Assembly: GCA_950295325.1 (NCBI GenBank) | Contig: OX485803.1 | Coordinates: forward strand, 55,443,554-55,507,553 | DNA from: Polytrichum commune | Lineage: Eukaryota > Streptophyta > Polytrichopsida > Polytrichales > Polytrichaceae | Length of the DNA: 64,000 nt | Direction: 5' to 3' | In this document: one piece after another, positions 1 to 10,789 of the stretch | Numbering within the stretch: position 1 is the first letter of the stretch | How the letters are laid out: each line of letters begins with the position of its first letter | Notes under the pieces: generated by a model | The model's database searches: none | Told to the model about the DNA's origin: nothing | The model's input: only the letters and a program-made list of their open reading frames with translations | Made by a program: the position numbers and the translations under genes

Positions 1-288
1 TGTAAGCAATTTGTGTTTGTGTTTGTCTTTGCAACTGGTCCCCCGTTTGTATTTGAATGTCCTTTTTGTGACGTAGGCTCTCCTTTACAGAGCTTGTACG
101 CTGCATGCAAATTCGGAATGAGTGGTTCCATGTTGGTGGTTTGATTTCTGTAAAATGTTTAATCTCATAATGTGTCTGGTACTGAATTGAGAGCCCCGTT
201 TACTCCATAGGATCTCTTTCAGAAGCACAAGAGAAGCGGATAGTGTAGATATTTACTGATGGATCTTACTTGGACTATTGTGGAGCAG
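1..288 (+). other. Intron of the CK2 alpha gene at the window edge
   Basis: No stretch here matches the CK2 alpha residues expected just before A-L-D-Y-C, so I read it as intron. A donor-like GTAAGC lies at bases 2-7 and the acceptor is the AG at 287-288. The open frame that runs into the next exon from an ATG at 259 reads through intron sequence and is not the true start. An untranslated or unrecognised small exon cannot be excluded. Confidence 0.6.
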
Positions 289-2248
289 GCTTTGGACTAC
301 TGTCATTCGCAAGGTATCATGCATAGAGATGTGAAACCCCACAATGTGATGATTGACCATGAGCAAAGGAAGCTGAGGCTGATCGATTGGGGTCTGGCCG
401 AATTTTACCACCCTGCCAAAGAGTATAATGTTCGTGTTGCCTCTAGGTCAGCACTTTGACCGTCTTCTGCCACTTTGATTTGTGCATACCTTGGAGATAG
501 ATTGGAATAAGCTGCCAGTGTCCAGGAACAATGAATTCGCTACACTATTCTGGATGTCTGTCATGTCTTAACTTGGTTTCAAATTTCTGTCATTTCATTG
601 AAATGTGATCATTTCTTTTTTTTAAAGAAAGAGCTGGTTTCAGAAAGAGGCAGGACTTGTTGCAAACAATATCCAATAATCTGATTCGGAAATGTGCAAT
701 CAATTAAAGCTCCCTTAGCTAGTGGTGGAATAAATGTCTTTGTACACTGCAGAGTAGTAGCTGTATGCAGCAGCTTATATGACATGCATAGAGATACCTG
801 TAGAGAGCAATATGTGTAGGGTGAAATATGGTATGCTTATCATCTCCAGTGTTGACACTGATCTGAAATGTGTGCGTTGCAGATATTTCAAGGGTCCAGA
901 ATTATTGGTGGATCTCCAAGACTATGATTATTCTCTGGACATGTGGAGTCTGGGTTGCATGTTTGCTGGCATGGTAATAATCCTCATATCTACTGATTTG
1001 CAACTTGGACTTGGCATAGATTTGTTTTCTTTTGAGGATACCGACTCATTTGGTTCTTTTTGGTTGCAGATATTTCGCAAGGAGCCCTTTTTCTATGGAC
1101 ATGATAACTATGATCAGCTTGTGAAAATTGCCAAGGTTAAACCTTAACTTGTGCAGATATGCTCTTCTGCAGATTCACTTCAGCAAATTCTAGTTGGGCC
1201 CTTAGTGGACTTGATTGCAATGATTTGATAGCAAATTTTCCTGGGCTCCGCATACATACAAGGGTCTTGGTGATGTTTTCATGGCTCTTGTTTTCTCTTG
1301 CATTGTGTTTGCGATGTTTGTTGGTGTCAAAGTCTCACTTGCAGGAAGTAGCCTTCAATCACAGTATGTTCTGAAGGTTATTTAAATTGTATTTGTCCCC
1401 TGTGTATCAGGTTCTGGGAACGGATGAATTGAATTCGTACCTTAACAAGTACCGCTTGGAGTTGGATCCCCATCTGGAGGCGTTAGTTGGCAGGTTAGTG
1501 CTGATCCCTATCATGTCATTGTGGAAACTTGAAAGAAATAAATGATTTTAGGAGAACTCTGTGGTCTCAATGTCAGTGAATGGAACATTGACAAATCTGC
1601 ATGCATGGCATGTTCCTGTGCCTCAAAGAGAAAAACATAGAAGATATGTCATGATTATGTATGTGTACATGGAGTCTTGCCAGTGGGAATGTTAACCCAG
1701 CATTCTGGTGGCCTTTATGGAAGGGCTTGGGCTTGGTCGACACTGCTTAATAGCAACATTGTTTTTGTCGATACTTGGCAGACATAGCAGGAAGCCATGG
1801 TCAAAGTTCATCAACGCCGACAATCAGCATTTGGTTGCCCCAGAGGTATGTGGATGACTAGCTGCAGATTGATTTGTTATTATAGGTTTGGAGACTGGTT
1901 GAGTGGAGTTCTTTTTTGTTGTGGCTGCGAGGTCTAGATCATGACATCCTGGGCATGACACAGGCAGTGGATTTCTTGGACAAGCTATTGCGTTACGATC
2001 ATCAAGACCGATTGACCGCAAGGGAGGCCATGGTATGCAGTTTTTCCTTTCTCTGGAGGTGATATTACATGTTTCTCAATGGTTGTAGGCAGCACCTTCC
2101 TCCAATTCATTGACCTCAGCCTAGGTTGCAGTGACATTTTCATGAGTCGTTTTTCCACTAATGAAGTATATGTTATTTGTCATGGCAGGCGCACCCTTAC
2201 TTTTATCCTGTTCGTGCTATGGAGGCCAATGCCCGCCGTAATGCATGA
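289..2248 (+). CDS. CKA: Casein kinase 2 catalytic subunit alpha, C-terminal 196 residues (7 exons)
   Basis: Serine/threonine kinase catalytic subunit of CK2, an acidophilic kinase of nucleus and cytoplasm. Exons are 289-446, 883-973, 1070-1135, 1411-1493, 1782-1845, 1964-2032 and 2189-2248. All introns are GT-AG, phases are consistent, and together they give 197 codons including TGA. Visible in order are the catalytic loop ([14 protein letters not shown]), the CK2-type DWG in place of [11 protein letters not shown], the [17 protein letters not shown] helix, [30 protein letters not shown] and [16 protein letters not shown], ending [19 protein letters not shown]. The glycine-rich loop, the ATP-anchoring lysine and the basic cluster lie upstream of the window; the family is usually about 330 residues. 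No frameshift or premature stop is present, so the gene looks functional. The extreme C-terminus is the variable part of the family. Confidence 0.96.
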
Positions 2249-3303
2249 TCTGAAGAATTCCCAAGTACGTCTGCACATGTTACTATTCCCTTGAGTAGTT
2301 ATAGTGTCAGTTTACACAGGTATCATGAAGCTCGAGGAGAATGTAAGGTCCTGTGGAAGACTTGTGCTTCAACCTTGTTGAAATTTATAAAATTAGTCTC
2401 ATTTGAATTCAGGTTTCTTTGAATCTCTCGTTCGTTATGGTGAGCAGTGCCTAGAAGATTCTTGATCACTCAACAGGACCGCTCACATTTCTGTTGTGTA
2501 TTGCAGGTGGACCCTTTTGTAATTAGCCTTTACCTTGCTTCCAGATTACTGGGGATTGCTAGAACAGTTTTTTATATGACTACGTTCATAGTGGGTTGAG
2601 ATAGGTCAGTGTGTTTTGATCAAGCGCTGGGCTATACAGGAGGAGCACAAGGATGTCTTCTTTGAAGAAATGTCATGGAAGCACTATCCTGGGTTCTTCA
2701 GAGACACTTTGTAGAGATGGAGTCATTCTGTCTTACATAGGTTGCTGTTCCTAGTGTGCCCTGATAGTCCCTCAGACTGACATGCAAATCCATGGCGCCA
2801 TGTTGCCAACTATCCCACCTTGCGGAAGCCGGAGGCAAAACTAAGGGGACTCTCACCCTTACATGCAACACAGTCTGTGTAACCTAGCGAGATTTCTGCA
2901 GGAATTCCAACTCACTTTTTTGAGGTTTTGCTGGGATTCTTTTACCTCTTTCTTCATATTTCTCTTTTTGCAAGCAACTTCCTTACAATTGAATTCAAGG
3001 GCCCTTGAACAAAGCTCGCCTTAATCTCATTTTTCTATGTAGAATGGACACAAGAATATTATATCTTGCAAATTGCCTCATCTGCATTGCACACATCTTA
3101 TATTAGATATACTTTTGAAGTCACGAACCTTACATAATTAGCACTTTATGAGTCCTCGAAGAAGTAAAGGAGTGTGATGCATGTGTATATTTTATTTTAA
3201 TTAGTGTGTCTACAACATGAATTCTGGAGTGTTCATAATTTTATTATGTGTGTGGTTAGTTTGAATATGAAGAGATTACTGTGAATGGTCTCAAACCGAA
3301 AAC
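2249..3303 (+). other. CK2 alpha 3' UTR and downstream spacer
   Basis: No coding sequence. The 3' UTR follows the TGA at 2246-2248. I cannot place the polyadenylation site or any 3' UTR intron with confidence. The rest is unique-looking spacer up to the inverted-repeat element. Confidence 0.5.
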
Positions 3304-3797
3304 TGTGAATGACCACTTCACTGATTGTGGTTTTTAGTGTCATGTACTCTACTTGTGAAGGGCTTATACTAGATGCCTAGAAGTCTCAAAGTTTCTTGCA
3401 CACTGATTGCCTCCATGATTCCATTTGTCAACATAAATAACTTCTTTAAGTGAAAGAATGTCTAGATTATGACATTTGGAGTAGCACACTGGGATATGTT
3501 AGAAGGTAGGCTTGCATTTTAGTAAGCACAGGAAGATATTTTTGAGCATACTAATGGCAAGTGTTGTTTACACTTCAGTCAACTTGTAGCCCATTGTGTA
3601 ACATAGGCATGCACCTTATAACATTATTAAACACACTCATGCCAACATATTAGTAAGTGTACTTGAATGCTAAGTGTCATGAGCTGACACTTATGATAAA
3701 GTTGTTAATCATCAATGTAGTGTGGCATGTCTCAAAATAGGGTAAGTGGCCCTATTACACATGTGACACTAAATACCATAAATGATGTATTGGTGCA

Positions 3798-4040
3798 CTA
3801 CATTGTTTTGTCTAATTAGTGTAGTTGAGAAAGTCATGTGGGTTGCAACTTAGTTTGGCCCACATTAATTGTATAGCACTTGCCTTGCCTTGAATATTCA
3901 TCCAAAATATGCAAACGACAAAAATCCACACTAATTTTTCACTTTGGAAATTACAGTGGTTCGCTTCAGATTATAATAAAACACTTGAGTGAGTAATTGG
4001 GAATTAGTGTGGCCCACACTAGTTTGGCAAAACGGTGTAG
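3798..4040. mobile_element. Small MITE (family F, copy 1)
   Basis: Terminal inverted repeats of about 25 bp begin CTACATTGTTTTGTC on the left and end GGCAAAACGGTGTAG on the right, with some mismatches. The motif CCCACACT or CCCACATT recurs inside. Length is 243 bp with no coding capacity. The same termini bound the copy at 43967-44188. Confidence 0.55.
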
Positions 4041-5478
4041 ACTAGGGTAGAATGAATCTCGTGTGAACCCAAAATGGGTAATTGTAAAAGTGGTGGCCTG
4101 ATGGGATGTAGTGATAGCTAGAATGTAGTGACTAGCCAGACATGAGATGTTTTACACCACTTGTGATCACTTTTGGGTGTCATTGAGTTTACCATTTTGT
4201 TTGCATTTGTATGCAAAGTAGGATCTTGTGATACTCAGATTTGGGAAGACTCTAGTGTACAAATAGGGGGTTTGACTCTTCAAGAAAATGTAACTAATTC
4301 TTCACACAGTATAAAACTATGGAACAACTTGCACTCCTCATTGTTTCCTCTACTACATCTGTGAAAAATATTGCATAAATTTCAAGCCACTCTTCATGGC
4401 GGAATCGACTTTGTTTCATTGTTTTTTGTATATCTACCTTGTGGATGTCCAAATGATACATCTTTTGCTGCATTCCAAATGATGTTTGTGTAAAGAAGGA
4501 TATGTTATTGGTTTAGGATTGATGGCTTTTGAGGAGAGTATCTAATAATACTTTTATTTGCTAAATATGCAAGCATTGGTGGCACAAGGAGAATGTTTGT
4601 ACATCATTTATGGTATTAAATGTCACATGTGTAATAGTGTCACTTACCCTATTATGAGGCGTATGCTAGGTTACATTGATGATTAGCAACTTCAAAAAAT
4701 GTCTACTCATGACACTTGGCGTTCAAGTGCGCTTAATAATATTTTGTCATGAGTATGTTCAATAGGGTTATGAGGTGCATGCCTATGTTACACAATGGTC
4801 TACAAGTTAACGAAAGTGTACACAAATGACACCTGCCAATAGCATGCTCAAGAGTATCTTCCTCCTGCATACTAAAAAAGTAAACACATGACGCTAGCCA
4901 TTAGTATGCTCAAAATCCTTGCATACTAAGGGCCGGTTTACACTACGGTGGAGAAGGCCTGCGGTCGGTCAAGAATGCTTGGCCAAGACATGGTTATATG
5001 AGGCAAATGGTGGATGTGCCGGAGAAGAATTAAAGGCAATAAAATATTTCTTAAGGAGTCTTGACCGGTTGAAGTCTAAACACCTAGAGGAGAAGTTTAG
5101 CGGAGAAGTCCACCGGAGAAGCCCACCGGTGAAGAGAAGTTCACCTAATGGTGAAGATTTTTTGTGATAAAAAACCATAATTCTCTACATTCACATTGTA
5201 TCAAAAGATTTCAACAAGAATTGTGTTCATAAGAATTGTGTTCATAAGAATTGTGTAATGTAATGTTCAATTTTATTCAAAAGATAATGAAAATTGCCAA
5301 ATTGCCAATTGTCAAGTTTGGCCCATGTAGGAAATAAATGTCTCCTTGGGTGTTTAAGAATGAAGAGGGGAAAACCCATACACATTGGACAAAGCACTAC
5401 TCTTTGGTATTATTTAAGACATGCTCTCCTCTTAATCATCCTCATCAATTTCTCTCTTCTTATCTTTGATCTTCAATC

Positions 5479-5856
5479 ATGGATAATCGAAGAAGAGAGA
5501 TTTTGTTCTCTCTTATGATCTTTATGGTTTTGAAGTATTTTATCGTTTCAACTATGGCGATACAAAAAACCATCATGTATCACCATAATGCTTCAATTAT
5601 GATGATGGCATATTTTTTGTTTGGGAGCAAGGAGAGGATGGTGTGGAAATTTGACCGGCCAAGTGGATATGTGTTACAATTTCTTCTTGGATCATATAAT
5701 GCAAAAATGTTCAAAGATCGTGTACGGGTGAGTAAGCCTACTTTCTTTTATTTATGTCATTTGCTTGGACCCATGTTGAGCAAGAAAGATACAAAATTAA
5801 GACTTTGTATTCCACTACAAATGAGGTCATCCTCATCTTGGCTACTACCAAACTGA
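5479..5856 (+). pseudogene. PIF/Harbinger transposase N-terminal fragment
   Basis: A 125-codon frame whose residues about 70-117 (FLLGSYNAKMF, then VSKPTFFYLCHLLGPML, then a KKDTKLRLCIPLQMR stretch) resemble the N-terminal region of plant PIF/Harbinger transposases, before the DDE nuclease core. Homology fades after the last arginine and the frame stops eleven codons later. The catalytic aspartates and glutamate are absent, so it cannot encode an active nuclease. The degenerate pseudogene at 7771-8862 shares the segment ending L-L-G-S, which supports the family call. Transcription could still occur, but no promoter is evident. Confidence 0.7.
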
Positions 5857-5922
5857 AATTGTGAGTAACCAACCATTGCGAAAAAAATTGCACAAAAAAA
5901 AAATCGCTAAGGAGCTACTATA

Positions 5923-5928
<6 letters not shown>

Positions 5929-5956
<28 letters not shown>
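5929..5956 (+). repeat. (AG)n microsatellite
   Basis: About fourteen uninterrupted AG dinucleotides inside H1, downstream of the transposase remnant. Confidence 0.95.
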
Positions 5957-5959
<3 letters not shown>

Positions 5960-6663
5960 CTTGCCAACACCTTAGGTTTTGAAAAAACCCAGATCTGAAA
6001 TCTACGGTCCAGATTTGTTTTTGAAAATTAAATTTTTATTGGGTTGGGCTTCTCCGGAGGAGGAGTTTCTTGTCCGGCCTCTTCAGGCCGGAGAAGCCCA
6101 ACTCCAAAAAGTGCCGCCATGTAGGCGGCCATGTCATTTTATCATCCATGAGAAAAGTTCACCACCATTGTTTTCTTCACCTAGTGTAAACACCCACCGG
6201 TCAAGAGTTGCATTTTCGACCAATCACAATTGAGAAACGCCCTTTTTTTCATGACCGGTGGACTTCTCCACCGTAGTGTAAACCGGCCCTAAAATGCAAG
6301 ACTTTCTTCTCACATATCGCAATGTGCTACTCTAAATGTCACGATGTAGATATTTTTTTCACTTAAAAAAGTTACTTATGTTGACGAATGGAATCATGTC
6401 TGTAATTAGTGGGCATGACACTTTGAGACTTCTAGGCATCTAGTGTAGGCCCTTTGCAAATAGTGTACGTGACACTAAATACCATAAACTGCGTAGTGGC
6501 TTTGGGGTGGTGAGTGGTTATTTTAATATGTACACAACTCCACTTAATATTTAAGTTGTGTGCTTATAATTTATAAAGACTATAGTGTTGCATAAGTGTG
6601 GAAAGTGACTATTACCTATGTTAGGCACCGGATTTGATGGATGGGCTATGGTGTTTTGACGTA

Positions 6664-7032
6664 GCTACACTAAAATAGTCTTATTACTATAGGCCATAGT
6701 AATTTTCTAGAGCCCACGCTAATATTCATAATGAGAATGAATGTGGGCTACATTAATTTTCAACCCACGCTAAATTTCTAGTACAAAGCTAGTGTGGGTC
6801 AGAGTAATTGCTATTCTCAAAAAGTAATGTGGGTGATTGTTTTATTTTGTGCTGATTTTTTTTCCATAACTAGCACTTAATAATTTGGTCAAAAATCTTC
6901 ATGAAGACTTAGGAGGACACCCAAGATCTTCGACCAACATTAATTCCACCTTAACTAGATAATTAGTGTGACCCATGCTAAGTATTTCCACGCTAATTTT
7001 CCACCCACACTAGTAGGACTATTTAGTGTAAC
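6664..7032. mobile_element. MITE with TACACTAAAATAGTC-type termini
   Basis: The left end GCTACACTAAAATAGTC pairs with the right end GGACTATTTAGTGTAACTG as an imperfect inverted repeat. Inside, CCCACGCTAA or CCCACACTA motifs recur at least five times in both orientations, linking it to family F. Length is about 370 bp. No ORF is seen. The flanks 6523-6663 and 7033-7339 are unassigned AT-rich sequence. Confidence 0.5.
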
Positions 7033-7339
7033 TGCCAGAGGGCACTTCCTCTTCGATTTTAATAAAAATATTCCTGAAATGTTGTCATGTGGCAGTCTTA
7101 CTTTGCGTGAGACTTATGCAAATACCTAGTGAAATTACACTATTGTTAAAACAATGAACCAGGACCTCCTCAATTATACTTTAGTCATAAGCCCTTTGGA
7201 CTCTCTGAAATTTTGATTGAGCAAGTTGCAGATAGATTTAAAGGTCGAGTTATTTTTGTGTTAAATATGGCCAAGGGTTCATGGTGTCTACGTAAACTCA
7301 TCCTTTTAGGAAGAAAAAAAATCCAAGGAACTACATTCT

Positions 7340-7638
7340 TCGTGGTATTTAGTATCACGCCCACTAATTGCCAATGTGATTCCATTCGTCAACATCAGTA
7401 GCTTCTTTAAGTGAAAAATCCCTATATTATGATATTTAGAGTAGCACATTGGATGTCATTTACATGATAGTCTTGCGTTTTAGTGTGCAAGGGGAAGATC
7501 ATTCTGAGCATACTAATGGCATGTGTCATGTGTTTACATTTTAGTATGCAAGGGCAGGATCTTATTGAGCTTACTAATGGCAAGGGTTATTTGTGTGCAC
7601 TTTAGTCAACTTGTAGATCATTGTGTAACATAGGCATG
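7340..7638 (+). mobile_element. Left part of a further copy of the long inverted-arm family
   Basis: This matches the left arm at 3395-3615 in the same orientation, sharing CCATTCGTCAACATCAGTAG, a GCATACTAATGGCA motif (duplicated here) and TTGTGTAACATAGGCATG. The match stops where Harbinger H2 begins and resumes at about 13660, so the two pieces were one element before the insertion. Confidence 0.65.
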
Positions 7639-7770
7639 TCCGTTTACACCTCAAACCATGAAGGCGGACCATGGAAGATGACCTTTTTCCATGGTCCAAC
7701 TTCCATGATCTGATTTCTTAAAAAAAAAATTTACAAAGCCTTTGGGCCCCTCACTAGGTGTAAACCAAAT

Positions 7771-8862
7771 GTGGACCTAGAAAATGACCATGCACTAAAA
7801 AGTGAATGTGTTGATTTAAAAAATATATATATATGCCCAAAAAATGTAGTTTTGAAAAAACCCATTAAAGTTAAAATCATTTTCTTGTTTGCTCTTGTCT
7901 TCACTTGTCTTATCTTCTTGTTTTTGTTTTTTTCCACCTTTGAATTTCAGCAACGTGACTGCAATGGAGGAGAGGAGGAGATTTATTTTGCTCTTACAAT
8001 TATACATATTCTTGTACATGCTTGTGAAGCATATTATGGACATTCAAGCATTGATTTTGCAAGGAGAATGGGAGAAATTTGCAATTTTGAGCTTGGTTTA
8101 TGGGAGTATGGGGCATATATAGGGAGCATATGGAGTCAAGAACGGATATATGGAATTGTAGACCACTTGTTGTTGGGTTCATGAACGGAAGAAGAATTTC
8201 ATAAACGAACTCGAGTGAAAAGCAATACATTCATATTTTTGTGTTAAGGGTTGGATCTCTATTTGAAAAAGCATGATACGTGTTTTAGAATTATTGTGGC
8301 GATGTAAGAGAGGGTAGCAATATCATTCCATAGGTTGGATAGTGGTGATGGATTGTAAAATATAAAAGACTTGTATGGAGTTTATAATAGTAAATTATAA
8401 AAAATAGGAAGGGAGTTTTGTAGAGCTCTTAGAAAGCATCTTAAACTAGTTTTTGTGCAAACTCAAAATTAATCGCAGTTTAGGGTTTAGCTTCAAGGTT
8501 TGAATATTTGCATTGCACACCTTATATCATAGGGGCAAAAGGTGGCTCACATAGTATTGTTTTAGCTCTTGTCATTGGCAGAGAAGACTACTCCTACAGA
8601 AACTCTTTTCATTCCATAAATCTCCAACAAGTTGTTCCTTTGCTATTGCTGCCACTCCTCCTTTTCGTTGCAAGATTCTAGCTCCAACAATTGAAGGAAG
8701 AATCTCTAATCTTCCTCGTTGCCAAAACTTGAACATGAATGTAATTGGAGGAGGGCGAAATGCAATAGAAGAACAAGGAAGTATATTAGGACTATGTAGC
8801 ATTTGAGAAATCTATGTCTAGTTACTTTTGAAAATTGGAGCTGCCATTTTTTACATCCATTG
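7771..8862 (+). pseudogene. PIF/Harbinger transposase (DDE_Tnp_4-type) pseudogene
   Basis: The first frame runs from 7771 to a TGA at about 8182. Its residues 70-137 (NGGEEEIYFALTII to YGIVDHLLLGS) match the N-terminal region also seen in H1. From 8188 a second frame reads EEFHKRTRVKS, DTCFRIIVAM, ERVAISFHRLDSGDGL, NIKDLYGVYNS, KIGREFCRALRKHL, FVQTQN and SQFRV, interrupted by in-frame stops. A one-base shift near 8528 then gives YIIGAKGGSHSIVLALVIG and EDYSYRNSFHSINLQ. These follow the order of the Harbinger nuclease domain up to its first catalytic motif, where the usual G-A-x-D-G-S-H reads G-A-K-G-G-S-H, so the aspartate is lost. Later catalytic motifs are not recognisable. It is clearly dead. 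Confidence 0.75.
8858..8862. repeat. 5-bp target-site duplication CATTG (left)
   Basis: CATTG precedes the chromovirus 3' LTR here and recurs at 13141-13145 right after the 5' LTR. This defines both ends of the insertion exactly. Confidence 0.9.
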
Positions 8863-9402
8863 TGTAACGTACCTCGTTAAATTGTTCATAAACAATAAAC
8901 AAACATTTATTGACAAAAGGCTCACCTCCCAACTTGGAGACACACACAAAACATAACATGTGTTCTCCTTCCCTCGAGCCCTACTTATACATAGTATCCA
9001 TAAGATACTTTTAGAAGACTCAATTCTTTCTATACATAGACCGAAGTCTTTTTATCTATATGCATGTGTCACTTTCACTTTCCTTTATATAAGTGACTTA
9101 ATTTGAGAGGGGAAGAGTGTAATGGACTAATTTGGAATTGTATTGTTGAGGATGAAAATAAATTGTAGGAATGAATGTCTAGGACTAATTAAGAAGCGTG
9201 GATGGATGGGAAGTTGAGGGACGAGCAGTTGGATGACTCTTATCTATATGCGTATGTCATTTTCACTTTGCTCTACATAGATAAAAGTCATCCAACTACT
9301 TGTCCCTCGACTTCCCATCCATCCAGGCTTCTTAGTCTTGGACATTCATCCTTGCGATTTATTTCCATCCTCAACAATACATTTCCAAATTTGTCCATGA
9401 CA
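8863..9402 (-). repeat. Chromovirus 3' LTR, enlarged by an inverted PPT-U3 segment
   Basis: The first about 225 bp (8863-9090) match the 5' LTR colinearly. Sequence 9090-9245 is then the reverse complement of 9250-9426, that is of U3 plus the adjacent polypurine tract. The LTR is 540 bp against 352 bp for its partner. A true PPT (GAGAGGAAAAGAGTG on the minus strand, 9403-9420) lies outside, and an inverted copy (9097-9116) lies inside. Confidence 0.8.
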
Positions 9403-9420
9403 CTCTTTTCCTCTCAAATT
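9403..9420 (-). promoter_or_regulatory. Polypurine tract of the chromovirus
   Basis: On the minus strand this reads as a purine run (GAGAGGAAAAGAG) directly upstream of the 3' LTR, where plus-strand DNA synthesis is primed. Confidence 0.75.
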
Positions 9421-9429
9421 AAGTCATTG

Positions 9430-9560
9430 TTCGCAATGACAAAATTCGGGTAAGTTTCTCTGAACTTATTTTCTAACTCCCATGATGTTTCATCCTCAGG
9501 ATAATCTTTCCATTTAACAAGAAATCTCTTGAATGACCTATTCCTGAGGTGTTGCAAATC
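9430..9560 (-). pseudogene. Chromodomain at the integrase C-terminus
   Basis: The minus strand encodes LQHLRNRSFKRFLVKW followed by KDYPEDETSWELENKF, a chromodomain core that marks the chromovirus clade. It lies between the integrase C-terminal region and the PPT, as expected. An in-frame stop a few codons upstream (after E-R-N-L) separates it from integrase. Confidence 0.8.
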
Positions 9561-9866
9561 AACCTACAAATTTCTTTCAAGTTCAGCCAACATCTCCCCC
9601 TCAGTAATTACTTGAGATAAAACTGGAAATACAGGATTGAAATCGGACACGTATCTTCTTAACAAACTTACGTGGAACATATTATGAATTTTTGAGTCCT
9701 TAGGTAAATCTAATGCATACGCCACTTAACCAATTCTCTTAAGAATTTGAAATGGATCTCCAAATCTAGGAGACAATTTTCTTGACCTCCCAAGTTTTAA
9801 TCCATAGCGTTTAGGCGTTACTTTCAAAAATACTTTCTGACTAACCTCAAACTCTTTCACGCTCCT

Positions 9867-10700
9867 TCACTGATCGGCATAGAATTTGGATCTCTCTTGT
9901 GCACCATGCATACATTGCTTACCATATTCCAATACACTATGCATCTCTTGAATCATTTGATTGAAAGTTTCAATTTTAGAGTTGGGAGTTGCTAAGGAAA
10001 TCGGAGTCCTACATTTTTTACCATATAATGCATAAAGTGGACTCATCCCTATGCTACTATGTGCTCGTTCATTATAAACAGATTGTATCAAGTACAACCA
10101 CTTTTTCCAAGACTGTCGTCTTTTCCAATGTACATTTTAAGCATGTCTTCAAGACTCCTATTGGTTCTCTCACTCTGTCCATCCATTTTCGGATGATATG
10201 CAGAACTCATACTAATTCTGATGCCATACAATTTGTACAAAGATTTTCAAAGACACTCATGAATTTTCTATCTATGTCACAAATTATCTTTCGCGGCAAC
10301 CCGTAATTCATAAATATCTCTTTCAAAAAATATTTTAATTACTTCCGAAGTTGTCACAATTGTCGTTATAGGTATAAATCGAGTCACTTTAGTTAATCTA
10401 TCAACGACCACAAAAATGTTATCAAAGCTTTTTTCAATCCTAGGAAGATCCACAATAAAATCTATAGAATTAGATTCGCAGTTCCCATTAGACATTGTCA
10501 ATGGTTGCAACAACCCTGGATATTTCACTTGCTCCACTTTGTTCATTTGACATAACAAAAGCGTTTGACATAACTTTTCACATCTCTCTTCAATCCTGGT
10601 CAAAAACAATATTTCTTTACTAACGCATATGTTTTTTGAAGCCCCAGATGACCTAAGATAGGAATATTATGACAATCATAAAGGATGTTCTTTTTATGAT
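9867..10700 (-). pseudogene. Chromovirus integrase (broken)
   Basis: The zinc-binding region is recognisable around 10560-10700 (GHLGLQKTYALVKKYCF, then LLCQMNKVEQ). The catalytic core follows with NSIDFIVDLPRIEKSFDNIF and VVVDRLTKVTRFIP. The segment YNERAHSSIGMSPLYALYG to QERSKFYADQ at 9867-10090 is the C-terminal side of the core. Frames change several times (near 10277, 10097 and 10610) and stops are present. Its job was insertion of the cDNA; it is not functional now. Confidence 0.8.
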
Positions 10701-10789
10701 TACCCACCTCAAGACTCTGAGAGGATATTGACTGGGCTTTATGAAAGCTTTGAGAGAAGCCCCAGGTGGGTAATTATGTCCAAAAGTAT

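Larger units (their letters stand above)
4930..6289 (+). mobile_element. Non-autonomous PIF/Harbinger element H1, 27-bp perfect TIRs, TAA target duplication
   Basis: The termini 4930-4956 and 6263-6289 are exact reverse complements (GGGCCGGTTTACACTACGG and onward). They are flanked by TAA at 4927-4929 and 6290-6292, the 3-bp TWA duplication typical of PIF/Harbinger. It sits in the right arm of the inverted-repeat element, so it is younger than that element. It carries only an N-terminal transposase remnant (5479-5820) and a GA microsatellite (5929-5956). The identical TIRs suggest a fairly recent insertion or mobilisation in trans. Confidence 0.9.
3304..6522. mobile_element. Element with about 0.5 kb inverted arms (unclassified foldback DNA element)
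   Basis: The left arm (about 3304-3793) is the diverged reverse complement of a right arm that runs about 4603-4929 and resumes at 6290-6522 after a Harbinger insertion. Shared landmarks are TAGATGCCTAGAAGTCTCAA, ATTCCATTTGTCAACATAA, the GTGTAACATAGGCATGC segment and GACACTAAATACCATAAA. The spacer (about 3794-4602) has no transposase-like ORF and holds a MITE. A partial third arm lies at 7340-7638 with 13660-13830. The arm length recalls foldback or long-TIR Mutator elements, but I cannot see terminal target duplications, so the superfamily is open. Confidence 0.6.

Noticed and set aside
779-1147. 122-codon ORF across the CK2 alpha region
   Set aside because: It reads through introns; only the parts matching exons 883-973 and 1070-1135 are coding.
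7884-8230. Overlapping minus-strand ORFs in the Harbinger region
   Set aside because: Shadows of the plus-strand transposase pseudogene.
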